Assembly (NCBI GenBank): GCA_029555385.1
Contig: JAKPSH010000291.1
Location: 1 to 47,921 of the forward strand
Length of the DNA: 47,921 nucleotides
Direction: 5' to 3'
Origin: Pseudomonadota bacterium
GTDB taxonomy: Bacteria > Bdellovibrionota_C > UBA2361 > SZUA-149
Position numbers and translations under genes: made by a program. The notes beneath the pieces are model-generated. The model did no database searches, was not told the DNA's origin, and worked only from the letters and a program-made list of their open reading frames with translations. This document shows positions 18,262-27,279 of the stretch, piece after piece; the first letter of the stretch is position 1, and each line of letters opens with the position of its first letter.

Positions 18262-18530
18262 GAAGTGACCTTTGCCTGCCGTTGCTCTTCTTTCTCGTGG
18301 ATAATCTCAAAACTTTCAATAAGCTCGTTCGCCAGAAGCTTCCGGCACATATCTTCAATGCGTTCCTTTTCCTTCTCCCGGTCGCCGGTCTCAATGTAAA
18401 GATGGATACACTTGCCGAGCTTGGCGTTTTTGACTTCGGGAAAGCCTAAATGGTTCAGCCGGTCAGCACGCGCCCGTCCGGCGGGATCTAAGATTTCATC
18501 TTTCAATTCAACAATTACTTTAGCTTCCAT
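18258..18530 (-). CDS. purS: PurS, small structural subunit of FGAM synthase
   Basis: 90 residues, the normal PurS size. It reads as a typical member: VIVELKDEILDPAGRA near the N-terminus, LGFPEVKNAKLGKCIHLYIE in the middle and MCRKLLANELIESFEI near the end. PurS dimers bridge PurQ and PurL, and help pass ammonia between them. The ATG has AAGGA upstream, and the stop overlaps the purQ start by four bases, so translational coupling is likely. Unlike its PurQ and PurL partners in this window, PurS shows no obvious loss of conserved features. The MBL-fold gene ends about 105 bp upstream on the same strand. Confidence 0.9.
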   Translation of the reverse strand: MEAKVIVELKDEILDPAGRARADRLNHLGFPEVKNAKLGKCIHLYIETGDREKEKERIEDMCRKLLANELIESFEIIHEKEEQRQAKVTS

Positions 18531-18634
18531 CTCTGTCCTTAATTTTTAGCCAGATGCCTTAGCCAGATGCCGCAAAAAGATACCGGCAATTAAGATTACA
18601 GCTTTTCCTAATTCGCGCCAAGATTCTTTGTGCT

Positions 18635-19432
18635 TTACGGAATTGATAAAGAATACATACTGCTCGCTTCCTGCGCGCAGCCGGCAAAGAACTGAGGCAG
18701 CGCAGTTGAACCCCCTCGCTCCCAGGCCTGCCTGAACCCGCATAGCGCAAGTTCCGGCGTATTGCTGTTTTCGCTGAGGTGCGCGGCCACCGCATAGCGA
18801 AGCCGGCTTTCACCGGTGCGGCTTATTTCCTCCACGAGCGCCGCGGCGGAGTTATTACTCAAATGCCCTGTAGAACCATTAATCCGCTGCTTAACTTCCC
18901 ATGGATATGAACACTCATAAAGCATTTTCACGTCGTGATTCGACTCAAGAATCAGTGCGTCTAGATCCCGCAATTGCGCCCGGACCAACGTAGTGACATG
19001 GCCAAGATCCGTAACCAAGGCCAAGCTACATCCACCGCAGGAAATTCTGAAGCCTGCCGGGTCTGCCGCATCGTGCGGAATACTGAAGGGCTCAAACGCG
19101 ATATCCCCTGCCGTAAAAGGCCGGCCGTTGGTGAATTCGACAATTCGATCCTCAACGCCGTAAAATCCTCCTGCCGCGGCAATCGTCTTGCGATTAGCAT
19201 ACACGGCAGCGCGATGACGCTTGGAAAACACCCGCACACCTGAGACATGATCTTGATGCTCGTGACTGACAACTATGGCATCAATCGTATCAGGAGCAAC
19301 CCCTGCTTCTGTCAGACGGCGCGCAGCCTCCCGGCCGCTAAGGCCACAGTCGATAAGCACCCGGGTATTCCGACTGCCGACATAAATGCAGTTTCCTCTG
19401 CTTCCGCTGGCCAACACACAGAAATCAAGCAT
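18635..19432 (-). CDS. MBL-fold metal-dependent hydrolase (YycJ/WalJ-like)
   Basis: About 265 residues. The metallo-beta-lactamase fold is shown by ASGSRGNCIYVG at the N-terminus, VVSHEHQDHVSG (HxHxDH metal motif), IPHDAADPAGF, LVTDLGH (Asp), ESNHD and GHLSNNSAA, then AAHLSENSNTPELA near the end. These match the YycJ group, an exonuclease-like family linked to DNA metabolism and cell-wall stress. All metal ligands are present, so it should be active. The ATG at 19432 is preferred over an upstream GTG/ATG because GGGGAGG lies six bases before it. It starts 22 bp after the degenerate PP2C gene and is probably co-transcribed. Confidence 0.85.
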   Translation of the reverse strand: MLDFCVLASGSRGNCIYVGSRNTRVLIDCGLSGREAARRLTEAGVAPDTIDAIVVSHEHQDHVSGVRVFSKRHRAAVYANRKTIAAAGGFYGVEDRIVEFTNGRPFTAGDIAFEPFSIPHDAADPAGFRISCGGCSLALVTDLGHVTTLVRAQLRDLDALILESNHDVKMLYECSYPWEVKQRINGSTGHLSNNSAAALVEEISRTGESRLRYAVAAHLSENSNTPELALCGFRQAWERGGSTALPQFFAGCAQEASSMYSLSIP

Positions 19433-19454
19433 TCCGCCGCCTCCCCGCACACCG

Positions 19455-20279
19455 TCATGAATCAATTACATTGGTTAACGCGATAACCGGCCGCCCCACT
19501 TGCATTACCGCAAAAAACAGATTGCGTCGAAGAACCCAAGCGGCACCGGCCCCCTTAGCCAAATTCGATGGCAAAGCTCTGGTGCATAGCTGTCTTGAAA
19601 TCTCTTCGGTATCCATCGTCCGGCTCAATACGTCCCTGATTACGTGCTCAAATTCCTCGCCGACTCCCAACGTGGTAACCAACAGGCAATCGCCGTCCCG
19701 CAGCGTCACGCTTGCAAAATCAACTAAGATTTGTGAATTCGCACCGATAAACCGCTGCAGCGTTCCGGCCGCAGACTGCGTTTCTGCGTCTGAGCTCTGC
19801 CGATGAAGCCTGATCAATTCACGATTACGCCACAAATAATGCTCATAAACACCCACTTTTGCGGCAGCAAAACACTCTCCATCAAATGCACAAACAAATC
19901 CTGTCGCGCCGACCTGCCCCCCCGCCTGCATCCGGTGCGCATATTGATACACTTGGCGGTTGGCTTCACGAAATACATCGCGCACAACATCCGGCGCAGG
20001 CACTCTCCCTTGCGCTCCGGGAGCGGCACATATTTCCTGCGCTTTTTCACCGATTGCTGCAATTGCCATTTGCGCTGCAATTTGACCGGTGATGCTTCCG
20101 CGCTCACCCTCAACCACAGCTAACATAAAGGTGGCCGGCGTTAATCCCATACTCAACGCTGTCCGCTTAAGCAGTGGACGCTCGTCTTCGACCGCAGCGC
20201 AAGAGGGAGCAAGCAGCCGCAGCTTTTCCTTCCCGATTTCTTCGAATTGATGCGCAGCAAGTTGATAGTCAAACGCCAT
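19455..20279 (-). CDS. Degenerate PP2C-family protein (probable pseudophosphatase)
   Basis: 274 residues with the order of PP2C motifs, but not their metal ligands. MLAVVEGERGSITGQIA (52-68) aligns with the FAVADGMGGHxxGExA motif (Asp to Glu, MGGH lost). GATGFVCAFDGECFAAAKVGVYEHYLWR aligns with GTTxxxAxxxGxxxxxAHVGDSRxYLxR (Asp to Val). LRDGDCLLVTTLGVGEEF aligns with LxxGDxLLLCSDGLxD (Asp lost). The terminal GxDNxT motif is absent, and the N-terminal NEDA motif is missing. It should not bind the two Mn/Mg ions of active phosphatases. It lies between nuoN (49 bp upstream) and the MBL gene on the same strand. The family assignment rests on motif order and should be confirmed by profile search. 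Confidence 0.6.
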   Translation of the reverse strand: MAFDYQLAAHQFEEIGKEKLRLLAPSCAAVEDERPLLKRTALSMGLTPATFMLAVVEGERGSITGQIAAQMAIAAIGEKAQEICAAPGAQGRVPAPDVVRDVFREANRQVYQYAHRMQAGGQVGATGFVCAFDGECFAAAKVGVYEHYLWRNRELIRLHRQSSDAETQSAAGTLQRFIGANSQILVDFASVTLRDGDCLLVTTLGVGEEFEHVIRDVLSRTMDTEEISRQLCTRALPSNLAKGAGAAWVLRRNLFFAVMQVGRPVIALTNVIDS

Positions 20280-20328
20280 TATTCTCTATTCCAGTTCTTG
20301 CCACGTGTCACCAGGCGCACATGCGCAG

Positions 20329-21774
20329 TTACCAGCGCAGAGTATTGCCGAGCACCTCAAGCCAATGACCAGCCGAGATGCCAAGATATAAGACCAGAAA
20401 TCCAGCAGCCGCCAACCCCACGCAAGACGCCGCGGGAACCTTTGGCGCAGATACGGTCCGCACTTCGTGTGACCTGCCAAAGTACATAACAACCATAATA
20501 CGCAAGTAGTAATATAGCCCAAGCACAGAATTGAGCGCAGCAATTATTACTAAACCAGTATAACCGCTCTCCATTGCTGTCCTAAACACAAAAAATTTAG
20601 CAAAAAAACCACCCAGCGGCGGCAGGCCGGCGAGTGAGAGAAGCGAAATACTTAAAACAACGCCGATAAATGGTGCGCTCCAACCAAGTCCGGCTAAGCT
20701 GTCGATCTTGTCCCGGTCGTACTGCGCATCACTGCCCGCTTGAGCAGCCAAGACTGCACCGAATGCACCCAGCGTCATGAAAGAATAAACCAGCAAATAA
20801 AAGGCGCTTGACGCATAGCCGCTGCCCTGCACACCGGAAACTAAACCGATCGCAACATAGCCGGCATGAGCAATACTGGAATACGCAAGCATGCGCTTAA
20901 CACTCTGCTGCCGCAGCGCAGCGAGATTGCCGATTAACATTGTGAGCACGCTCAACACCCACAACAGCTTGATCCATGATGAAGCAAGCGGCAAAAATGC
21001 GCCAAATAATACCCGGGCAAACGCGCCAAATGCGGCAATTTTCACGACTGCCGCCATAAACGCAGTAATTGCTGCCGGAGCCCCCTGATAAACGTCGGGC
21101 GTCCAAACATGGAAAGGCGCCAAGCTGACTTTGAAACCAAAACCAAAAATAAACAATCCTAAGGCGGTCAGGATTAGCAGATTATCCGCCGGCACGCGGC
21201 TGCTGATTTCCGCAAGCTGCAATGAACCGCATGCACCATAAATCAGGACTACGCCATAGAGCAGGAATGCTGAACTGAAAGAACCAAGAATGAAATATTT
21301 CAGCGCACCCTCAGCAGAAGCACGCTCCTTTCGTGCGAGACCGGTCAGAATATAAACACAAAGCGACATTAATTCGAAGCCCAGAAACAGCATAAGCAAG
21401 TTCGCGGTCGAAACCATCACCAACGCACCGACTGCGCTGAGAATCTGCAGTACCTCCACTTCAACTCCCGAAGTCACCCCCTGGGCGGCGTGTTGTTTGT
21501 CTCCAAGCAGCAAACTGATCATCAGAGCGGCGAGGATAATGCTGCCGAAGACGAGGCTTTGTCCATCTAGGAAAATCATCCCTCGAAACGCAGCGTCCTG
21601 GGGCCGGGCGTTCCTCAGCAAAAACAGCCATGCAGCCGCAGTCCCGGAGATCCCAAACAAGAGGCGCAGACGAAAAACATGAAACAACTCGGCGAGCAGC
21701 ATCACCACCGCTGCTGCGGTCAGGACAAGAAACGGACTTAGTTGCGCCAGATCGCTTGGCTGGAACCCGATCAC
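20329..21774 (-). CDS. nuoN: NADH-quinone oxidoreductase subunit N
   Basis: 481 residues, about 14 membrane helices: one of the three antiporter-like proton-pumping subunits in the membrane arm of complex I. Visible features are the helix-5 Glu motif FLGFELMSLCVYILTGL, a Lys/His-rich middle with APFHVWTPDVYQGAPA, and VYSFMTLGAFG. The start is GTG at 21774, and the upstream nuoM stop directly abuts it. It is the last nuo gene, but same-strand genes continue downstream after 49 bp. Confidence 0.93.
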   Translation of the reverse strand: MIGFQPSDLAQLSPFLVLTAAAVVMLLAELFHVFRLRLLFGISGTAAAWLFLLRNARPQDAAFRGMIFLDGQSLVFGSIILAALMISLLLGDKQHAAQGVTSGVEVEVLQILSAVGALVMVSTANLLMLFLGFELMSLCVYILTGLARKERASAEGALKYFILGSFSSAFLLYGVVLIYGACGSLQLAEISSRVPADNLLILTALGLFIFGFGFKVSLAPFHVWTPDVYQGAPAAITAFMAAVVKIAAFGAFARVLFGAFLPLASSWIKLLWVLSVLTMLIGNLAALRQQSVKRMLAYSSIAHAGYVAIGLVSGVQGSGYASSAFYLLVYSFMTLGAFGAVLAAQAGSDAQYDRDKIDSLAGLGWSAPFIGVVLSISLLSLAGLPPLGGFFAKFFVFRTAMESGYTGLVIIAALNSVLGLYYYLRIMVVMYFGRSHEVRTVSAPKVPAASCVGLAAAGFLVLYLGISAGHWLEVLGNTLRW

Positions 21775-23343
21775 TTAGTTTCTCCCCTTTTCGATAATTC
21801 TTTCCTCATCCCCCAGAATATTAACCTCCGGCGGATTTCTGCCCTCCGTGCTGAGCTGCGAGATTGTCTGTTGCGCCGGCAGGCGCAACAGATCAAGCAC
21901 GGGCTGCGGATACACACCGATGACCAGTACCAAGGCAAGAAGCGGCACAAAAACAATTTTCTCTCTTCTATTCAGGTCATGTATTTGGGCCCCATTCGGC
22001 GCCATAAAATCGCCGAACATCAACCTGCGGTAGGCAGAAAGCATATACACCGCGCCAAGCACCACACCACTCACCGCCGCCACTGCCGCATAGGGCTGAA
22101 AGCGATAGGCACCAAACAAAATCAAAAACTCACCGACAAACCCGTTCGTCAGAGGAAGGGCAATCGAACTAAGCGATACCGAGAGAAAGACAAAAGCAAA
22201 TAGCGGCATTTTTTGGGCCAGTCCGCCGAAATCAGCGATACGACGGGAATGCGCGCGATCGTAAAGAACACCAACCAGAAAAAACAATGCCCCAGTGGAA
22301 ATTCCGTGATTAAGCATCTGCAGCATCGCCCCTTTGAGCCCCCAGACATTGAACACGCCAAAGCCCAAAACGCAAAACCCCAGATGACTGATTGATGAAT
22401 ATGCGACGAGTTTTTTCACGTCGTCCTGCACCCAGGCAACCAGCGCGCCAAAAACTATGCCAATAACACCCAAGACCACGAACAGCGGCCCCGCGCCTGC
22501 ACAAGCCTCCGGGAAAACCGGCACGCAAAAGCGAATCAATCCGTAGAGCCCCATTTTCAGCAAGACACCAGCCAAAATAACCGATCCTCCCGCAGGCGCT
22601 TCAACATGGGCATCGGGCAGCCAAGAATGCAGAGGAACAACCGGAATCTTAATGGCAAACGCCAGCGCAAAAGCGCCGAAGAGCAGCACTTCTTCGCGCA
22701 AACCTAGCTGAAGAGCGGACCAATCGCTCAAATAAAAACTCGGCATGCCAAATTGCTGTTCATAACGGTATCCAAGGTAAATAATCGCCGCCAGCATGAG
22801 CAGGCTTCCGATCGCCGTAAACAAGACGAATTTAAGCGCGGCGTATACCCTCCGCTCACCGCCCCAAATCCCGATGAGCAGATACATCGGAATCAGCATC
22901 GCCTCCCAGAAGACATAAAACAGAACCAGATCAAGCGCACAGAAGACTCCGACCATGCCGGCTTCAAGAAACAGCAGGCATCCCAGATAAGCGCCTCGCT
23001 TTTCGCGGACACTTGGCGCGGCAATAACAACAAGCGCGGAAAGCAGCGATGTCAGCACAATCAACAGCACACTCAACCCATCGACACCCACCCGGTAGGC
23101 AATTCCCAGCTCCGGCATCCAGTCAATATGCTGCGTAAACTGATAACCCGGAAGATAGGCCTGAAACCGCACAAGAAGAAGCACTCCCAGACAAAGCTCC
23201 GCCAGACTGAACGATACCGCAACCCACTGTGCGGCGTTTTCCCGGCTTTGGGGCATAAGAAAAACAATGAGCGCCCCCGCAAGCGGCAAGCCAACCAGCA
23301 CTGTCAGAAGCGACCCGGCGAGATCAATATCAAACGGCATCAC
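21775..23343 (-). CDS. nuoM: NADH-quinone oxidoreductase subunit M
   Basis: 522 residues, about 14 helices, antiporter-like membrane-arm subunit. Diagnostic segments are VLFYVFWEAMLIPMYLLIG (helix-5 Glu), VPLHSWLPDAHVEAP and the KKLVAYSSISHLGFCVLG helix that carries the conserved Lys. The ATG at 23343 lies six bases after the nuoL stop, and the stop abuts the nuoN GTG. The C-terminal tail is longer and more polar than in most NuoM proteins (RNPPEVNILGDEERIIEKGRN-like region), without a known role. Confidence 0.94.
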   Translation of the reverse strand: MMPFDIDLAGSLLTVLVGLPLAGALIVFLMPQSRENAAQWVAVSFSLAELCLGVLLLVRFQAYLPGYQFTQHIDWMPELGIAYRVGVDGLSVLLIVLTSLLSALVVIAAPSVREKRGAYLGCLLFLEAGMVGVFCALDLVLFYVFWEAMLIPMYLLIGIWGGERRVYAALKFVLFTAIGSLLMLAAIIYLGYRYEQQFGMPSFYLSDWSALQLGLREEVLLFGAFALAFAIKIPVVPLHSWLPDAHVEAPAGGSVILAGVLLKMGLYGLIRFCVPVFPEACAGAGPLFVVLGVIGIVFGALVAWVQDDVKKLVAYSSISHLGFCVLGFGVFNVWGLKGAMLQMLNHGISTGALFFLVGVLYDRAHSRRIADFGGLAQKMPLFAFVFLSVSLSSIALPLTNGFVGEFLILFGAYRFQPYAAVAAVSGVVLGAVYMLSAYRRLMFGDFMAPNGAQIHDLNRREKIVFVPLLALVLVIGVYPQPVLDLLRLPAQQTISQLSTEGRNPPEVNILGDEERIIEKGRN

Positions 23344-23349
23344 ATACTC

Positions 23350-25314
23350 CTAAAAGACGAGCCAAAAGGCGGCACCGAAAAAGAGTCCCGCAAGCATGAT
23401 CAACAAATAGTGCCCGATCCGCCCCGTGTGCAGGAGGCCGAGCATCTGCCCGCTCGCTCCAGCAATTTCCGCGCTCAGATCAATACTGCGATCGATCAAC
23501 TTGCGGTCAACAGCAAAAAACAAAACCCGCGCAGTAAAAGCCAACGGCCTGACAATTAAATATTCATAAAGCTCATCAACCCACCACTTGCAGCAAAGGG
23601 GGTTGATTCTTTCTGGAATGCAGTTGCCCAGCCGCATCATAAAACCGCGTCCAATGCTGTAGGCCAGCAGCATCAACACCACTCCCGCTCCGGCCGCGAA
23701 TAAAGCAATGTGCTCGAGCGCGCGGTAGAGATCGTCGCGCATCAGCTCGGATTGCGAGAGCAACAAATCCTGCCTGGCCCACGGCCTCAGGGATTCCAAA
23801 AGAGGGATACCGCGGCTGTGGCCAAAAAACATCGCGGGCGGAATGAGGACCGCCATGGCCACAAGCATGGTTGCTGATGACTCACTCGCCTCACCCTCCC
23901 CGCGGTATGAACCAAAAAATGTAAGCACAAGCGAGCGCGTCATGTAGCACGCCGTAAGAAAGGCGACAGCAAGACCTATGCCCCAGAATAATCCTCCCCA
24001 TGAAACGAGGTTGAATAAGGTGAGCCCCGCAGCGGTATCGGGAGCCGTGTATACCGCCCACAGGATGGCTTCCTTGGAATATGCTCCCGAGCCCAGCGGC
24101 AGACCGGCAATGGCGTATGTCCCGGCAAGATAAGCAATAAAAGTGCCCCACATCGGACTCCAGAGTCCGCCGAAACGGCGCATATCCTGCTCATGGCGGC
24201 ACCCGGTGATTACCGCGCCGGCCGCCATAAACAACAGCCCCTTGAAGAAAGCATGCGTTACTAAATGAAACATCGCATACGAATATGCCCCGGCCCCAAG
24301 CGCCATAAACATATAACCGAGCTGGCTCACCGTAGAGTACGCAAGAACCTTCTTAATGTCGTACTGGACAAGCGCAATACTTGCCGCAAGCAGCGCGGTC
24401 AGGGAACCCAAGGCAAGAATAATAAACTGTACGGCTGGAGCCGCATTATAAAGGGGCGAAAGCCGCACAATCATATATACTCCGGCCGTCACCATCGTCG
24501 CCGCGTGAATCAGTGCCGAAACAGGAGTGGGTCCAGCCATCGCATCCGGCAGCCAGACGAAAAGTGGAATTTGCGCACTTTTGCCGACAGCTCCCAGCAG
24601 GAGCAGCATGCACGCAGCTTCGATTGCCCAAGGATTTAAGTAAGCAATTTGATCCTGCACTGCATCGAAATCCAGACTTCCCACCTCGGCAGCAAGCAGA
24701 AACATCCCGAGCAAGAACCCGGCATCGCCAATGCGGTTTACAACAAAAGCCTTTTGTCCCGCCCGCGCGTTTGGCATCTGTTGATGCCAAAATCCAATAA
24801 GTAAATACGAGCACAGTCCGACTCCCTCCCAGCCAACAAACATCAGGCCCAAGTTATCGGCCAGCACCAGCAACAGCATAAAAAACAAGAACAGATTAAA
24901 ATACGAGAAAAACCGGGGTTTACTGTGATCATGTGCCATATAACCGATGGCATAGAGATGAATAAGTGTTCCGACTCCCGTAACGGTCAAAATCATCGTC
25001 AAGGACAACGAATCGAGTTTTAGAGCGGCATCGAGATGCAGACCTCCTGCAGCAATCCAGGGAAATAGAAATACCCCGCTGTTTGCGGCGCCGCCTTCGG
25101 CGCTCCAGTCCAAAAAAAGCCAGAAACAAACACTTACCGCAAAGGAAACAAAGGCGGCGCAAACAGCAATCCAACCGGCCAGCATTTGGCGCCGCGGACC
25201 AAGACTAATCGTGCAATACGAGAACAGCGCGCCAGCAAGCGGCGCAGCAAGGATAAGCAGCAAAGCCCACTGCTGTTCGCGCAAGAACCACTGATTAAGT
25301 TCGCCGTAATTCAT
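23350..25314 (-). CDS. nuoL: NADH-quinone oxidoreductase subunit L
   Basis: 654 residues from the ATG at 25314; an earlier in-frame start would read through nuoK in another frame and is rejected. It has about 16 helices. The antiporter core shows LMFVGWEGVGLCSYLLIGFW, PDAMAGPTPVSALIHAATM, and the KKVLAYSTVSQLGYMFMALG helix, followed by the long lateral helix region that clamps NuoM and NuoN. Distal proton-pumping subunit of complex I. The nuoK stop lies seven bases upstream. Confidence 0.94.
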   Translation of the reverse strand: MNYGELNQWFLREQQWALLLILAAPLAGALFSYCTISLGPRRQMLAGWIAVCAAFVSFAVSVCFWLFLDWSAEGGAANSGVFLFPWIAAGGLHLDAALKLDSLSLTMILTVTGVGTLIHLYAIGYMAHDHSKPRFFSYFNLFLFFMLLLVLADNLGLMFVGWEGVGLCSYLLIGFWHQQMPNARAGQKAFVVNRIGDAGFLLGMFLLAAEVGSLDFDAVQDQIAYLNPWAIEAACMLLLLGAVGKSAQIPLFVWLPDAMAGPTPVSALIHAATMVTAGVYMIVRLSPLYNAAPAVQFIILALGSLTALLAASIALVQYDIKKVLAYSTVSQLGYMFMALGAGAYSYAMFHLVTHAFFKGLLFMAAGAVITGCRHEQDMRRFGGLWSPMWGTFIAYLAGTYAIAGLPLGSGAYSKEAILWAVYTAPDTAAGLTLFNLVSWGGLFWGIGLAVAFLTACYMTRSLVLTFFGSYRGEGEASESSATMLVAMAVLIPPAMFFGHSRGIPLLESLRPWARQDLLLSQSELMRDDLYRALEHIALFAAGAGVVLMLLAYSIGRGFMMRLGNCIPERINPLCCKWWVDELYEYLIVRPLAFTARVLFFAVDRKLIDRSIDLSAEIAGASGQMLGLLHTGRIGHYLLIMLAGLFFGAAFWLVF

Positions 25315-25321
25315 ACGCAGC

Positions 25322-25624
25322 CTACCCGTGAAGACTTGCCGCCTCGTTGACATCCACTGTGCGATAATTGCGAAACACGCAAAGCACGATCGCCAGGCCA
25401 ACCGCTGCTTCCGCGGCCGCGATGGCTAAAATGAAAAAAACAAAAACTTGACCAGCCAAATCCCCAAACGCCTGCGCCAGCGCAACAAAAGAAAGATTTG
25501 CACCGTTAAGCATTAGCTCAAGACACATTAAAACGATCAGCACATTGCGCCGCACCAACACCCCGAGAGCACCCAGCAAGAAAAGCACCAAACCGACCGC
25601 CAAAGAAAATGCCGTCACCGTCAT
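25322..25624 (-). CDS. nuoK: NADH-quinone oxidoreductase subunit K
   Basis: 100 residues with three membrane helices, the normal NuoK size. Both conserved membrane glutamates are present, in MCLELMLNGANL and AAAEAAVGLAIV; they form part of the proton path at the junction of the core and antiporter modules. It lies 12 bp after nuoJ and 7 bp before nuoL. Confidence 0.95.
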   Translation of the reverse strand: MTVTAFSLAVGLVLFLLGALGVLVRRNVLIVLMCLELMLNGANLSFVALAQAFGDLAGQVFVFFILAIAAAEAAVGLAIVLCVFRNYRTVDVNEAASLHG

Positions 25625-25636
25625 CAGAGCAGCTCC

Positions 25637-26215
25637 TTAGTCGACATTCTCTTTAATCTCCGCCTTGCGGACCTCCTGCACTGCGCGCAAACCGCGCCCC
25701 GGAGTGAGCGGACGTTTCTGTTCCGCAGCTAAGATCACCGCACCAAGCAGCGCCGCAAACAGCAGCACCCCGATGGTTTCAAAGGCAAACAAATACCGCC
25801 CAAATAACTCCCGCCCGAGTTCTTCAGCCGTGCCTCCGCCAAGACCGCTCCCTTTGACTGGCGCCAGCTCGACTTTCGCACCGGAGAGCGCAAAGACAAT
25901 CAGCACACCCGCCAGCATCCCGCCCAGCGCACCGCCCAAATAGGCCGGCAGCCTGAATACAGATTTAACCGCACCGGCATCTGCGCCAAGCAGCATGATC
26001 ACAAACACCATCAAAATCACAATCGCGCCGGCATAAATCAACACCTGGACCACCGCAAGGAACCCGGCATCAAGTACGGCGAAATATGCACCAGCTAAAA
26101 AAAGCACCGCAACAAGCCACAACGCACTGTGCAGACTCTGGCGTGAAAAAACAACACCACAAGCACAGACCGTGATCAGCACGCCTAAGATGACAATGGC
26201 AGCTTCCATATGCAT
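25637..26215 (-). CDS. nuoJ: NADH-quinone oxidoreductase subunit J
   Basis: About 192 residues with five helices. Helix-3 motif LIYAGAIVILMVFVIML is typical of NuoJ, as is the ALWLVAVLFLAGAYFAVLDA stretch. The chosen ATG overlaps the nuoH stop as TGATG, which suggests coupled translation; GTG at 26224 and ATG at 26209 are alternatives. In most bacteria nuoI lies between nuoH and nuoJ. Here there is no room for it. Confidence 0.93.
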   Translation of the reverse strand: MHMEAAIVILGVLITVCACGVVFSRQSLHSALWLVAVLFLAGAYFAVLDAGFLAVVQVLIYAGAIVILMVFVIMLLGADAGAVKSVFRLPAYLGGALGGMLAGVLIVFALSGAKVELAPVKGSGLGGGTAEELGRELFGRYLFAFETIGVLLFAALLGAVILAAEQKRPLTPGRGLRAVQEVRKAEIKENVD

Positions 26216-27279
26216 CAGCTCCACACAATATAAGCGCTAGTTGCCAGTAAGTTGAGCAAGGCCAGGGGCAGCATCAGCTTCCAAGAAAGACCAAGCAGTT
26301 GATCGTAGCGGAAACGCGGAAGCGACCAGCGCACGACCACTTGCAGCACGCAAAAGAATGCCACCTTCAGACCGAACACCAGCGCGCCGATCAATGGCCC
26401 TAAAGCACTGGACGCTACCTCAACATACGGCACTTGCCAGCCGCCGAAAAACAACACTGTCACCATCGCCGAAGCTACAACGATCTCAGCAAACTCACCC
26501 AGCCAAAAGAGCAAGAACTTTATCCCGGAATATTCGGTAAAATAACCGGCCACGATCTCCGATTCCGCTTCGGGAAGATCAAACGGTGCGCGCTTTGTTT
26601 CCGCCATCACCGCCACAAAAAATAAGATGAAAGCCAGCCAATTAAACGGCGTATAAAAAATCCCCCAGCGCGGCAGCACACCGGCCACAGTGCCGCTTTG
26701 CAGTTCGACAATATGGTGCAAATCCAGCGACTGATAAGCGGCGAGCACCCCGGCAATACTAATCCCCATCGTAATTTCATACGAAATCATTTGCGCAGAA
26801 GCGCGCAGCCCCCCTAAGAGCGAGAACTTATTCTGCGATACCCATCCGGCGAGCACAGTTCCATAAACGGCGAGCGACAAAAACGCGAACATAAACAAAA
26901 TCCCCGCGTTAAGATCGGCAAGTTGCAGACGGATCTCCTGGCCCGCAACACGAAGCGGAGGACCAAATGGAACAACCGCAAATGCAATAATCACCGGGAA
27001 CACGGCAAGAAAAGGCGCAAGCGCATGCAGAAAACGGCTGCTACCTGGCGGAACAAAATCTTCTTTGGTCAACGCTTTTACCGGATCCGCAACCAGCGTG
27101 TTAAGCAGTCCTGCAAAGTCGAAACCAAAGATGGCGGCCCGGTTCGCGCCGATCCGGTTCTGAATCAGCGCCGAACCTTTGCGCTCCACCCAGATGACAA
27201 ACAACGCCAGATTCAGCACCGCGCCGAGCACCAAGACCGCTTTGAGCAGCACAACAGCAAGACCGATCAATTCATTCAC
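26215..27279 (-). CDS. nuoH: NADH-quinone oxidoreductase subunit H
   Basis: 354 residues with eight or nine helices, forming the heel of complex I and part of the quinone chamber. Diagnostic segments: VIWVERKGSALIQNRIGANR, the ADPVKALTKEDF loop, and the acidic loop RAPFDLPEAESEIVAGY followed by TEYSG. The ATG overlaps the nuoG stop by four bases, and the stop overlaps the nuoJ start. Confidence 0.95.
   Translation of the reverse strand: MNELIGLAVVLLKAVLVLGAVLNLALFVIWVERKGSALIQNRIGANRAAIFGFDFAGLLNTLVADPVKALTKEDFVPPGSSRFLHALAPFLAVFPVIIAFAVVPFGPPLRVAGQEIRLQLADLNAGILFMFAFLSLAVYGTVLAGWVSQNKFSLLGGLRASAQMISYEITMGISIAGVLAAYQSLDLHHIVELQSGTVAGVLPRWGIFYTPFNWLAFILFFVAVMAETKRAPFDLPEAESEIVAGYFTEYSGIKFLLFWLGEFAEIVVASAMVTVLFFGGWQVPYVEVASSALGPLIGALVFGLKVAFFCVLQVVVRWSLPRFRYDQLLGLSWKLMLPLALLNLLATSAYIVWS

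Noticed and set aside
22753-23559. Rightward 268-codon frame opposite nuoM/nuoL
   Set aside because: It is the antisense of intact nuo genes; its composition (rich in K, Q, R, H, N) is typical of a complement of membrane-protein coding sequence.
26200-26230. A hidden or shifted nuoI between nuoH and nuoJ
   Set aside because: nuoH and nuoJ overlap, and no paired CxxCxxCxxxCP motifs typical of NuoI were noticed in any translated frame of the window.
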